Shown here piece by piece: positions 1 to 8,275 of a stretch of 64,000 bases of DNA. The stretch is from contig NZ_JANHOF010000001.1 of assembly GCF_024498075.1 (NCBI RefSeq), forward strand, positions 1,519,037 to 1,583,036, in the 5' to 3' direction. The notes beneath the pieces were generated by a model. That model saw only the letters and a list, made by a program, of their open reading frames with translations. It was not told where the DNA came from and ran no database searches. The position numbers and the translations under genes are program-made. This DNA is from Paenibacillus mendelii. GTDB taxonomy: Bacteria > Bacillota > Bacilli > Paenibacillales > Paenibacillaceae. How positions within the stretch are numbered: position 1 is the first letter of the stretch; each line of letters opens with the position of its first letter.

Positions 1-111
1 TCGAACTGGGTGAAGAAATACCGGAACAGCGGTCAAGATGCGCTGCAGGATGGCCGTGGCCGTAATAAGGCAGAAGCGGAGTTAACCGACGCAGACTCGG
101 TAATTCGTTGA
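1..111 (+). pseudogene. IS3/IS150-family OrfA helix-turn-helix fragment
   Basis: The first frame reads through to a stop at 109-111 and contains WVKKYRNSGQDALQDGRGRN, the second-helix region and linker typical of the helix-turn-helix OrfA of IS3/IS150-type insertion sequences. OrfA binds the terminal repeats of the element. The upstream part lies outside the window. No OrfB (DDE catalytic) frame follows: the next 120 bases lead into an unrelated oxygenase fragment on the other strand. This is therefore the tail of a broken element, and it marks the left edge of the window as a decayed region. Confidence 0.6.
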
Positions 112-233
112 AGGTATTATTTCATCCGGCCTGACCAGTCCTTCTGCGTAGAAAGAGACCCGATTATGCGTCTCTAAATAAGATGATTGTCTACATCGGT
201 ATAGCTGCAATAAACCGTTCTGGAGTTGCTGCC

Positions 234-671
234 TTAATACAGATCGATTTTTCGTTTCAAATCTTTCCGCAGCGTTATATTGGAATCGTGCCGTATATAA
301 TGGCAAACATAGGATCTGCGGAATCTGTCCTTTGTTTTGTTGAGAGTAGAGGAATGGACGAGCAAACTGTGAAAAAACAGTATATCCCCTTTTTCCAATA
401 CAACGGGTATTTCTGCCGTCAAATCCACGCCTTCCGTTTCCATTGTCCAATCCGCGTGCTCCAAGATGTTTTTCACCTTTCCGTGTGGGAGCGGTCCTAG
501 CTTGTGACTGCCTGGAATAACCCCGAGGTATCCGTTTTCTTCATCATTTTTCTCCATCGCAATGGACACAGCAATCATTGTATTCGGTTCATGATGAATA
601 TATTCGAAATCTTGATGCGCTGCTTGTCCTTTTGAGCCAAAAAGCGGCCATATTTCACGGCAGCATTCCAT
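234..671 (-). pseudogene. N-terminally truncated phytanoyl-CoA dioxygenase (PhyH) paralogue
   Basis: About 145 codons match the C-terminal 60 percent of the intact PhyH-family protein encoded at 35706-36449. Shared landmarks are the iron-binding HQD (AAHQDF here, ASHQDY there), PGSHKLG/PGTHKLG, EKGDILFF, the distal histidine in LLVHSS, and the end RRSYVCHYIRHDSN. PhyH enzymes are Fe(II)/2-oxoglutarate-dependent oxygenases. The N-terminal third that the intact copy has is missing upstream of about 640, where the sequence changes into the cysC remnant on the opposite strand. The fragment keeps the metal ligands but lacks the start region, so it is probably not functional. It lies next to transposon debris. 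Confidence 0.7.
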
Positions 672-726
672 GGTAACGAGGCAAGACAGTCAGCGGAGAA
701 CCCGTCACAATAGATGTGCGCTCTGA

Positions 727-1157
727 TTCACCGGTTTGTCCGGCTCGGAAAAATCGACGCTCGCGTTCGCTTTGGAAAAGGAGCTTCATGCTAGAAATAT
801 CGCTTCCTATGTCTTGGATGGGGACAATATCCGGCATGGCCTCAATCGCGACCTCGGATTTTCGAGTGACGAACGGTAAGAAAGCATCCGCAGAATCGGG
901 GAAGTTTCGAAGTTGTTCGTGGACGCCGGCTTTTTGTCTTGTCGGCTTTCATCTCGCCGGACGAGAAAGACCGCCTGATGGCCAAAGAGATGTTCCAGCC
1001 GGGCGATCATATCGAAATTTACGTGAAATGCTCGTTGGAGGAATGCGAGAAGAGGGATCGACGGCAAATACGACATCCCCGGCAGTCCGGATCTGATCAT
1101 CGATACGGAGCACATGACGGTCGACCAGTCGCTGGCCTTCCTATTGGCTTACCTGGT
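727..1157 (+). pseudogene. cysC: Degenerate adenylylsulfate kinase (APS kinase, cysC remnant)
   Basis: APS kinase phosphorylates adenylyl sulfate to PAPS, the sulfate donor of sulfotransferases. Reading across three frames recovers the family order: [11 protein letters not shown] (Walker A with the conserved Gly before Lys changed to Glu), [75 protein letters not shown]. There is a stop after the first segment (about 880), a one-base frameshift near 935-950, and a deletion of roughly 15-20 codons near 1050. No functional product is expected. It may be the lost PAPS partner of the sulfotransferase at 11425-12687. The two are separated by the lasso genes and lie on opposite strands. Confidence 0.75.
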
Positions 1158-1237
1158 GGAGCGGAACTACCTCGCAAGCTGTTGCTCTTCCTTGTGCCGC
1201 TGCTTGCGGGGCGTTACCGGCTATTTCGTGGATTTGG

Positions 1238-3040
1238 TTATGCGTGTACCCCGGCTTGAAACTCCAGCAGTTTGCCGAACGTCCCCTTGGTGTCCGCGGA
1301 GAGCTGTTGAAATCCGCCCCGCTGGATCACCTGCCCTTTTTCCAAAACAAGCACTTGATCTGCGTTCCGGATGGTCGACAGCCGATGGGCGATGACGATG
1401 ATCGTCGTTCTGCCCTTCAGTCGATCCAATGCGTTCTGAATTTTCGCCTCGTTCTCGCTATCCAGCGCGCTGGTCGCCTCGTCCAGAATAAGAATCGAAG
1501 GCTTCCGCAAAATCGCCCGGGCCAATACGATCCGCTGCCGTTCCCCTCCCGAAAGCCTCACCCCGCGGTCTCCGAGGACCGTATCCAGTCCCTGGGGCAA
1601 ATTCCGCACGAATTCATCCGATGCGGAGAACTGCAGAGCCTCCCACATTTGTTCCTCGCTTGCATTAGGCGAGGCGATGAGCAGGTTTTCCCGGATGCTT
1701 GCATGGAAAAGGAACGGGTCCTGCGAGACGTAGCTCACGGACCGCCTCAGCGAGAAGCTATCGTCATTCGCAAGACTTTCTCCATCTACCAGAACTTCTC
1801 CCTCTTCCGGCCGGATGAGTCCGATCAGAATATCGATCAAGGTGCTCTTACCGGCGCCTGATTTGCCGACGATGGCCGTCATGCTGTTAACCGGGATCGA
1901 TAGGCTAATATCATGAAGGGCATAGGAGGAGCCGCCGCCGTCATAGCGATAATAAATGCCGTGGCATTCGATCCCTTTCCCCATGCGCACGGGTTTGCGC
2001 TTGGATGAGATGTCGAAAGAATCCAGTTCCTTGGCCAGCGCGCAGTCCCTTTGAAGCTCCGCAAGGCTCTTAAAGGCGGGCAGCGACTGGGCGATCTGCT
2101 CCCAGTTAGCCTGCAGAGTCGAAAACTTCGGCCATAACCGGGAAAAGATCACGATAATCAACACGAGCTTCTCGGCCGGTATAAGGAAGACTTTCAAGGA
2201 TAAGAAAACAAACAGCGAGATTAGAATAACGGATGTCACCTTGTAAACATACTGGGAGGCGGACTGCGTTTTCCCGAAATGAACGAGATTATCCTCCATT
2301 TGGCCGCAAAGTGTACGGAACCACGTCAAATGCTTCGCTTCCGTCATGTTGCTTTTAATGTCCTTCATGCCGTTGAAATGATCGGTCATCCCGCCGATAT
2401 AATTTTGCGCGAGCTCCGATGTTTGATCCCCTATGGTTTTCGATCGTTTAATGAACTTGCTGGAATAGACCGCAACCGCCAAGCCACAGATCAGGACCAT
2501 GGCCGTAAGCTTTACCGACAACCACAGCGCAAAGCCGATCTGGACTGCGGTAAACAGAAGCGTCGTCGTTAATCGCAGCACGAGATAGGTGCTCATGCTG
2601 ACGCGCATCAGCTCGTTCGTCATGACATGCGTGAAGTCGGATCTTCTATTTCTCAGAAAGAAAGCCCAATTCGCCTGCAGCAAGCCTTGATAAATTTCCA
2701 CGCGAAGGTACCTAATAAATCCGTGTTGAATTTCCAAATTCAAATTGGTTTGCTTGCGCTGCATAAGGGCATGACCTGCAATCAATAGAATGAACCCGCC
2801 CAGCAGCACAGGCAGTCTCATCCCTTCCGGAATGGCCTGCAGCGGATTGACCAAATACGAAACGAACGGAATTCCGCTCGTATCCATGTGAAATATCCCG
2901 ATCAAACCGAGCGCGGGGACAAGCAGGAAGATGCCGATGCCCTCTAGGAAGCTGATGAGCGTCATGCCGATCAGATTGACATAAAGCTTGAATCCGGCAA
3001 ATTCGCGCAGTTTTTTGATGTATATCAGCAGATGTCTCAA
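1238..3040 (-). CDS. Lasso-peptide ABC exporter (fused membrane and ATPase domains)
   Basis: A one-chain ABC transporter of about 600 residues, with an N-terminal six-helix membrane domain and a C-terminal nucleotide-binding domain. The ATPase motifs are clear: Walker A GKSGAGKST, Q-loop around SYVSQDPF, signature LSGGERQR, Walker B ILILDEATSALD, and H-loop IAHRLST. In lasso clusters this type (LasD/McjD role) exports the mature peptide and can give self-immunity. It is the last gene of the cluster. I chose the TTG start at 3040 because the kinase stop codon is followed at once by AAGGAGAG with an 8-base spacer. An ATG at 3082 (614 aa) is the alternative and would overlap the kinase gene. It is the only transporter for two predicted peptides. 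Confidence 0.88.
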   Translation of the reverse strand: MRHLLIYIKKLREFAGFKLYVNLIGMTLISFLEGIGIFLLVPALGLIGIFHMDTSGIPFVSYLVNPLQAIPEGMRLPVLLGGFILLIAGHALMQRKQTNLNLEIQHGFIRYLRVEIYQGLLQANWAFFLRNRRSDFTHVMTNELMRVSMSTYLVLRLTTTLLFTAVQIGFALWLSVKLTAMVLICGLAVAVYSSKFIKRSKTIGDQTSELAQNYIGGMTDHFNGMKDIKSNMTEAKHLTWFRTLCGQMEDNLVHFGKTQSASQYVYKVTSVILISLFVFLSLKVFLIPAEKLVLIIVIFSRLWPKFSTLQANWEQIAQSLPAFKSLAELQRDCALAKELDSFDISSKRKPVRMGKGIECHGIYYRYDGGGSSYALHDISLSIPVNSMTAIVGKSGAGKSTLIDILIGLIRPEEGEVLVDGESLANDDSFSLRRSVSYVSQDPFLFHASIRENLLIASPNASEEQMWEALQFSASDEFVRNLPQGLDTVLGDRGVRLSGGERQRIVLARAILRKPSILILDEATSALDSENEAKIQNALDRLKGRTTIIVIAHRLSTIRNADQVLVLEKGQVIQRGGFQQLSADTKGTFGKLLEFQAGVHA

Positions 3041-3053
3041 TTCCGGTCTCTCC

Positions 3054-3989
3054 TTATCCGTGCGAAATCTTCGCGTCTTCATTTACCGCATTCAGAATTC
3101 GGCTTACCAAATCGTCAATGGTAAATCCAACAGCCGGCCTGCGCAATTGGTACATGCTGACGCGATCGAGGACTGATACGGAGGTAGAGAAATGCCAATG
3201 CTCCAATCCCAGATGAGCGATCAGGAAAGGGCGGTAGGTATGATAGCGGAGGATAGGCAGCCGATCCAGTCCCTGGAGATGACGAAGCTCCGTCGCTTCC
3301 TTGTCCGTCTTCGCGAGTTCGAAGATGCCTGCCAGCGGAATAGGCTCCTTGCAGAACCCGGACGTTACGGGTATCGCATATTTGGTCTCGTACAGCGGAA
3401 AATAGCGTTCGGACTGCATGCCGAGCTTGTCTAGGCTTTCCTGCCAGAGCTTTTGCTGCGGATAAGCGGGAATGACGAAGGGGACGCGGACGCGTTCAAG
3501 CGTTACGGCAATGACATCGTCGGTTAGAAGCGGATAGCCGAGCCTTAGAAAGGCGGCAGCAAGGGTCGATTTGCCAGCGCCGGAATCGCCTACGAACGCA
3601 TAGGCCTTGCCGTTAATGACTACGGCGCTTCCGTGAAGAGGCAGCAGCTTGCGCTGGAACAGCAGCGCACCCATACAGGTTCCGAGCAGATACAGCCGTA
3701 CGGCGGTTTCTTCGGCACCGGTCGCCGGAGAGAAGCTGATTCGGTTTCCTCCCCGCACGCTGTAAATCCCCGTGCCGTCTATGTTGAGCATAAATTCGCC
3801 GTTGTCAAACGCATAATAATCGTCGTTGCCTTTTCGCTTATTCCATGCGCAAGTCAAGTCTGCCTTCTCGATATAAACATCCGCGTCGCAGGCTTGATCC
3901 GTTTCACGCAGCAGCTCCGGCAAAGCGATATCGCTCGCGATCGTCAGCCCGAATGCTTTGTAGATCGTCCGTATGGCAGTAGGGTTCAT
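3054..3989 (-). CDS. Lasso-peptide kinase 1 (HPr kinase-like)
   Basis: About 311 residues with a central HPr-kinase/phosphorylase-type P-loop (GDSGAGKSTLAAA) followed by LLTDDVIAV, where the paired Asp residues suit Mg2+ and catalysis. In paeninodin-type clusters such kinases (PadeK/ThcoK family) phosphorylate the side chain of the C-terminal serine of the precursor. The precursor just upstream (4099-4239) does end in serine. The protein is clearly paralogous to the kinase at 8272-9219, sharing GKAYAF(V/L)GDSGAGKST and matching N- and C-terminal parts. I chose the ATG at 3989 because AAAGGTG lies 6 bases upstream; GTG at 3998 and ATG at 3995 are also in frame. A hairpin separates it from the precursor gene. 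Confidence 0.85.
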   Translation of the reverse strand: MNPTAIRTIYKAFGLTIASDIALPELLRETDQACDADVYIEKADLTCAWNKRKGNDDYYAFDNGEFMLNIDGTGIYSVRGGNRISFSPATGAEETAVRLYLLGTCMGALLFQRKLLPLHGSAVVINGKAYAFVGDSGAGKSTLAAAFLRLGYPLLTDDVIAVTLERVRVPFVIPAYPQQKLWQESLDKLGMQSERYFPLYETKYAIPVTSGFCKEPIPLAGIFELAKTDKEATELRHLQGLDRLPILRYHTYRPFLIAHLGLEHWHFSTSVSVLDRVSMYQLRRPAVGFTIDDLVSRILNAVNEDAKISHG

Positions 3990-4040
3990 TTTCATCACCT
4001 TTTTTCTCCAGTAGAATCGAACTAAACAATAATGAAGAAG

Positions 4041-4068
4041 CCCTTATACGCTTTTATTCGCATAAGGG
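4041..4068 (-). terminator. Stem-loop between lasso precursor 1 and kinase 1
   Basis: On the minus strand CCCTTATGCG pairs with CGTATAAGGG (one G-U) across an 8-base loop. It lies 30 bases after the precursor stop. The following bases (CTTCTTCATTATTGTT) are only moderately U-rich, so partial termination or 3'-end protection of the short precursor mRNA is more likely than a full stop. A similar hairpin lies after the second precursor. Confidence 0.55.
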
Positions 4069-4098
4069 CCAAATGGTGCTGTCAGGGATCACGGGCAT

Positions 4099-4239
4099 TT
4101 ACGATTCATGGGCCTGTCCGTTATTGCTGCCTTTGCCGTTCTTGTCCGGGTACACCCCGTTCGGTCCGCCCATCGTCATGTTGACGTCGAGTACTTCCAA
4201 CGTTGGCTGCTGCCATTCATTCCGCGTTTGCTTTTCCAT
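4099..4239 (-). CDS. Lasso-peptide precursor 1 (46 aa)
   Basis: A 46-codon ORF preceded by AGGAGGTG, 30 bases after the stop of its cyclase gene. The leader has the motif for B1 recognition, EWQQPTLEVL (W-x-x-P-x-L), and ends NMTM, with the conserved threonine at position -2. The predicted core therefore starts GGPNGVYPD: Gly1 can form the macrolactam with Asp9, the same 9-residue ring geometry as paeninodin. The 14-residue tail is rich in Asn and Gly (starts KNGKGS) and ends in Ser, the expected phosphorylation site. The short length, leader motifs and flanking cyclase, kinase, B1 and B2 genes together make this a confident call. The exact cleavage point is inferred. Confidence 0.9.
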   Translation of the reverse strand: MEKQTRNEWQQPTLEVLDVNMTMGGPNGVYPDKNGKGSNNGQAHES

Positions 4240-4269
4240 CTGTTTCACCTCCTCTCATAGTATCGCTTA

Positions 4270-6210
4270 TTATTGGAATTGCCGCAGGAATCGGTATGCA
4301 ATCAAGGCTCGCATCAATAACCTGGCATCCGTGTCGTAAGCGTACTCCGGCTTGGGGGTTTGTCCGATTTTCTCGAGCGACGTCTTGATCTGATCCACGT
4401 TCAAATAATGCGAGGCGACGGGATCGCGGCATAACTTCCGCAGCTCTTCGATAAAACAGCGCCACATCGGAATCATGCGATGAATCCAATCCGCCCCTTG
4501 AACGCCGCGAACGCGTTGGTTTAACCGAACGTCATCAGGCAAATACGATTCGGTCGCCCTTCGGACGAGCGAACGGTCCATCCCGTTCTGGACATACTGC
4601 TCGATCGGCACGGACAGGCAGAAGCGAACCACTCTCGGATCGGCTGTCGGGTCCCGTTCCCAAACGGAGTAGTGCAAGGAAAACTTGGTTATGGATGTAC
4701 CTTGATGGTTAGAGGCTGCCAAATTTCCGAATTGATAGTCTCTCGCCTCGAACTCGTCGAATGAGGCGCCTTCCAAGCCGACATCATGAAGGCGAAGCTT
4801 TTCGAAAACGTTCGTTCTTGCCGCCAAATCCGGATGGATGACATTCGGAATTTCGTTCTTCGGCCTTCTGGAATAAAAAGATCGGGTCGCATATGGAAAG
4901 GCTTGTTTGCCGATGATGGGTAGCAACCGGGATCTTCCGATATTCATTCGTCTTCCATAATGCTTGAGCTCGCGGTAAAAATGGAACCAGCGCAGCTTCC
5001 TTAAAAGTTTGGCATAATAATCCATGGCCGGGCCCCAGGAAATGGAGTAATTCCCCCGCGCGCCAGTCAAAAGCACGCCGACGCCATCCTGCTGAGCTTT
5101 TTCAAGAATCCCTTTGATCCAGAACGAATTCTCGAAGAACTTATAAGGCGCCTCCAGAAGCCCAATCAAATCGTCGATTTCATCGAACGAGTTTCTGCCT
5201 GGAAAATCCAAGCCGTTGTGCGTGATATTCCCTACGTGCCGTACTGCGGCTTGAATGTAAGGACTTTCGTCGGCAACCATCCTTCTCGAGGTCCAATCCA
5301 CGAAATCGGGCGAAGGAACGTAACTGTAGGTATGCAAGGTTTTCCCTTCTTTAAGCAAAGGGTTCGCGGCAAAGCCGACAACTGCGCCGGAGTCCAATCC
5401 TCCGCTTAAGCTTGCGCCGACCTGCCGGAATGTCCGAAGCTTCGACGTGACGGCTTCCTGGAAAACGTCTCGAAACGCTTCCTCGTATTCGCCGTTCGTT
5501 TTCAGCCGAAGCTGCTCCCGAGGCGCTTCCAACGAATCGTACTGCCCCAGCGCCAATTTCCCGTCCTCGACCGTAAGCCAGTGTGCTGGAGGCAGCTGCT
5601 CGATATCGCGGTATACCGTGGCATTCACCTCGATGGAGTCGAGAATAATGGGAATAGCCAGAAACTCCGCAAACCATGACTCGTTAAGCGCCTTCTTGAC
5701 GCCGGTTAGTTCGAATAACGGATTGACCGCTGTGCAAAAAGCGAACTGCCGCTCTTGCCGGTGATAATACAGCGTACGGCTTCCCAATAAATCGCGGGCT
5801 CCGAACAGAAGGCGCTTCTTCTCATCCCAGAGGACAAAGGCGAAATCGCCGATCAAATAGCGAGGGGCTTCCCTCTCCCATTTCAGGTATGCCAATAAAA
5901 TAAGCTCGCTGTCGGTCATCCCTTTCCGCCGGTCATGATCAACCTGCAGCCGGTTAAACAATTCCTCCCGGTTGTCGATGATCGCATCCGCGGTTATGGC
6001 CAGCCGTTTGAGACCGTCATAATAGGGCAGACGTTCATGGACCGATTCCGGTGTAATCCATTGGGCATGGCAGCCCAGAAATACGGGTCCGTTTTGCCAG
6101 ATTTGCACGTCATCGGCCGGGTATCTTCGCAATGCTTGCATAAGCTTCTTGCTGTCCTCTATCGATACAGTCTCTTCGTCATAACAAAGAATGCCGGCAA
6201 TTGCGCTCAT
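4270..6210 (-). CDS. Lasso-peptide cyclase 1 (asparagine synthetase-like, LasC role)
   Basis: A 646-residue homologue of class II asparagine synthetase. Lasso cyclases adenylate the ring Asp/Glu side chain and close the macrolactam with the core N-terminus. An N-terminal glutaminase-like domain (MSAIAGILCYD) lacks the catalytic Cys at position 2, as expected for a cyclase that does not use glutamine. The ATP-pyrophosphatase loop is ASLSGGLDSGAV, and a conserved C-terminal stretch is RLNQRVRGVQGADW. The start at 6210 has GGAGG five bases upstream and gives exactly the length of the paralogue at 9488-11428. An upstream in-frame start at 6234 is less likely. It lies directly upstream of precursor 1. 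Confidence 0.92.
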   Translation of the reverse strand: MSAIAGILCYDEETVSIEDSKKLMQALRRYPADDVQIWQNGPVFLGCHAQWITPESVHERLPYYDGLKRLAITADAIIDNREELFNRLQVDHDRRKGMTDSELILLAYLKWEREAPRYLIGDFAFVLWDEKKRLLFGARDLLGSRTLYYHRQERQFAFCTAVNPLFELTGVKKALNESWFAEFLAIPIILDSIEVNATVYRDIEQLPPAHWLTVEDGKLALGQYDSLEAPREQLRLKTNGEYEEAFRDVFQEAVTSKLRTFRQVGASLSGGLDSGAVVGFAANPLLKEGKTLHTYSYVPSPDFVDWTSRRMVADESPYIQAAVRHVGNITHNGLDFPGRNSFDEIDDLIGLLEAPYKFFENSFWIKGILEKAQQDGVGVLLTGARGNYSISWGPAMDYYAKLLRKLRWFHFYRELKHYGRRMNIGRSRLLPIIGKQAFPYATRSFYSRRPKNEIPNVIHPDLAARTNVFEKLRLHDVGLEGASFDEFEARDYQFGNLAASNHQGTSITKFSLHYSVWERDPTADPRVVRFCLSVPIEQYVQNGMDRSLVRRATESYLPDDVRLNQRVRGVQGADWIHRMIPMWRCFIEELRKLCRDPVASHYLNVDQIKTSLEKIGQTPKPEYAYDTDARLLMRALIAYRFLRQFQ

Positions 6211-6352
6211 ATTTCCTCCGATGTTGCTTGACATCCCGCTGTGCGGAATCGTTTTATCATATCCGGCAGTAAAAATGCCTTATTTTTATATTATTTCGAA
6301 TATTCACTTTACTTTAAGGGGGTCGTCCCTGGATTAGCATGTGGAGGGCTTA

Positions 6353-7519
6353 TCAGGCTCCCTGCCTCACCTGCCGCCATAACCAAACGAACGGCCTTAA
6401 AGGAAAATACAGAAAATGCAAGGACTTCGGAAGCGGCAGCGCCTCTGTATCCCGGAAGCTGGGATATAACTGACTGATCAAATAAACCGACTTTTGCCAC
6501 TTCGTCTTCAATGCAAACAAATATCGTTTATACGTTCTGTCCAATTCCTTGGAGCCCGGCGCAAAAGAGACCATGTCCCGGATGAAATAGAGCGCACGCT
6601 GCGCCAGTTCGCGCTGATGCGCGCCTAGGAGCATCGGCCCTGCTTCATGCGGAATCGGCGTACGGAACAAGCCGGAGGCCAGCGTAAGCGCCTGCCCGCC
6701 CAAATGCAGACAGTGGTAACGGCGCATGAGCGGGATGAGCATGCCCCAATTCAAGTTTCGGCGCGCCATCCTGTCGATGTCCGCCAGCCAGCGGAGCCGA
6801 AACCAGCCGTGACGGGCGCCATGCGATACGAGATACATGAAGAGGTCTTCGCTCCCGAGCAAAAAGACGTCATGTTTGGATAGCGGGCTGCGCCTTCTCC
6901 GTTTCCAGAGCTCTTCGAACGGCGGTTCTTTCCCCATGTCGGAATTGAGCCGCCAATGAATTTCCAATTGAATTCTCGTTTGCGGGTGCGTAAAGGAAAT
7001 ATGGTGAACCTTCCACTTCCAGTTGAATACGCGCGGAACGCTTTTATCGCTATTATAGCCAAGCTGTAGCAGCATGTTCTCCACGGTCTCGACGTCGGCC
7101 ATCGGAATGAGAATGTCCAAGTCCTTGGACGTCCTGAGAGAGAGATCCCCGTATAAATCCTGGGCAAGCACCGGCCCTTTCAGGACTAACGGAAGTACTC
7201 CGTTCTCCTGAAGGGTCCTGCAAACCCGTTCCATTTCTCCGCTTAAACGAAGCATTTGAAACGTATTTTGAACGAAATCGCGATGAAGGACTTGCAGAAC
7301 ATCGGCAGGAATCAATTCGCTGGTTTTCATAGTGGCATACAGCTGCGGATAAACCCGGTGATGTCGGACCAGTGCCAGAAATTGATTCCAATCGATGTTC
7401 GGCAGCGATGGTTTATCCGATTGCTGCGCTTGTGGATCGGCACCCGTCCGCATGAACGCCAGCATGATGTTTAATTCCTCCGGAAAAGCCCTTAAATCAA
7501 GCGTACAATCGTTATCCAT
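6353..7519 (-). CDS. NTP_transf_5-type nucleotidyltransferase, putative lasso-tailoring enzyme
   Basis: About 388 residues of the uncharacterised nucleotidyltransferase family (PF14907-like). The core is VLKGPVLAQDLYGDLSLRTS followed by KDLDILIPMADVETVENML, in which the D-x-D of KDLDIL is the metal-binding pair of the polymerase-beta fold. Such genes recur in kinase-bearing Firmicute lasso clusters. In pseudomycoidin the homologue is reported, as I recall it, to add sugar to the kinase-installed phosphate. The substrate here is not known. The ATG at 7519 follows the B2 stop by two bases and has GGAAGGTG upstream. The 140 bases after the gene, before cyclase 1, are AT-rich with no clear terminator. 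Confidence 0.8.
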   Translation of the reverse strand: MDNDCTLDLRAFPEELNIMLAFMRTGADPQAQQSDKPSLPNIDWNQFLALVRHHRVYPQLYATMKTSELIPADVLQVLHRDFVQNTFQMLRLSGEMERVCRTLQENGVLPLVLKGPVLAQDLYGDLSLRTSKDLDILIPMADVETVENMLLQLGYNSDKSVPRVFNWKWKVHHISFTHPQTRIQLEIHWRLNSDMGKEPPFEELWKRRRRSPLSKHDVFLLGSEDLFMYLVSHGARHGWFRLRWLADIDRMARRNLNWGMLIPLMRRYHCLHLGGQALTLASGLFRTPIPHEAGPMLLGAHQRELAQRALYFIRDMVSFAPGSKELDRTYKRYLFALKTKWQKSVYLISQLYPSFRDTEALPLPKSLHFLYFPLRPFVWLWRQVRQGA

Positions 7520-7521
7520 AT

Positions 7522-7989
7522 TCAGGCACCTTCCATCCTCTCCGCGCGTTTTTCCGATCCGAATAAGGCCACCGCCGTGAACATCCGCATTTCCTCGGCT
7601 CCGGTCACATAGAAGGGCCCGCTTCGAAGCCAAGCATGAGCGATCATCTTCCCTTCGGCATCCCTCGCCGTTCCCAAATAAAGCGTACTCTCGATCTTCC
7701 GCCGTTCCAGCATTTTTTTGGCGGCGATCGCCCTGACCAAACATTGGCTTTCCCAGAACGTGTGGCGGCTCATGACCCTGACCGCCTGCGATACGCAGCG
7801 GATTGTGTTCTCATCCGACGGAATGCGAGCCAGCGGCGTTTCCATCATGCGTTTTCCTAGGGAAGGCGCGATCCTGGAGAACGGCATCGCTTTCATCACG
7901 CGCGCCAACCCCAAATACATCAGCGCTTCCAGCATCAGCCACTTCCTCTCCCCAGGCAATGACAGAAACTTCGCCAGGTTACGCTTCAC
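7522..7989 (-). CDS. Lasso-peptide leader protease B2 (transglutaminase-like)
   Basis: A 155-residue protein of the transglutaminase-like / lasso B2 family (cysteine protease, C-terminal half of McjB). The catalytic Cys is in ESQCLVRAIAAKKMLERR (about Cys83) and the His in IAHAWLRSG (about His118). The third Asp usually placed after the HAW motif is not obvious (LRSGPFYVTG). B2 cuts the leader after the -2 Thr/-1 residue. The gene overlaps the end of B1 by 11 bases and is followed two bases later by the nucleotidyltransferase, so the genes are translationally linked. It is the only B2 in the window and must serve both precursors. Confidence 0.88.
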   Translation of the reverse strand: MKRNLAKFLSLPGERKWLMLEALMYLGLARVMKAMPFSRIAPSLGKRMMETPLARIPSDENTIRCVSQAVRVMSRHTFWESQCLVRAIAAKKMLERRKIESTLYLGTARDAEGKMIAHAWLRSGPFYVTGAEEMRMFTAVALFGSEKRAERMEGA

Positions 7990-8275
7990 CTTTCCGGACC
8001 TCGATCAACGCTTCCTCCTGCAGGTTCCTCAGAAATGCGGCCACCTGTTCCTCGCAAGCCGAGCGCTCGACGTTGTATTCGGACACAAGCTCGTCAACCA
8101 GCTGTCTTACCGGGATTGGCGAAGCGATAAGCTCCCAAACCCTGCCGCCGACCGCGCCAAGATTGTAATATTTTCCGGAATCGACGCAGAACATGACCTT
8201 CTCTCCGCTCATGTCGCTAACAACGCTGCCCGCCGACTGAACGACCGTTTGTTCTTCAACGTTTGAATTCGTCAT
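7979..8275 (-). CDS. Lasso-peptide leader-binding protein B1 (PqqD-like RRE)
   Basis: A 98-residue PqqD-like RiPP recognition element. It shows the typical beta-strand pattern (VVSDMSGEKVMFCVDSGKYYNLGAVGG) followed by the helical winged part (VWELI..PIPVRQLVDELVSEYNV) and a C-terminal helix (VAAFLRNLQEEALIEV). B1 binds the leader W/Y-x-x-P motif and presents it to B2. The start overlaps the kinase 2 stop by four bases (ATGA) and the end overlaps B2. As with B2, one copy serves two precursors, consistent with both leaders having the same W-x-x-P-x-L spacing. Confidence 0.88.
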   Translation of the reverse strand: MTNSNVEEQTVVQSAGSVVSDMSGEKVMFCVDSGKYYNLGAVGGRVWELIASPIPVRQLVDELVSEYNVERSACEEQVAAFLRNLQEEALIEVRKGEA

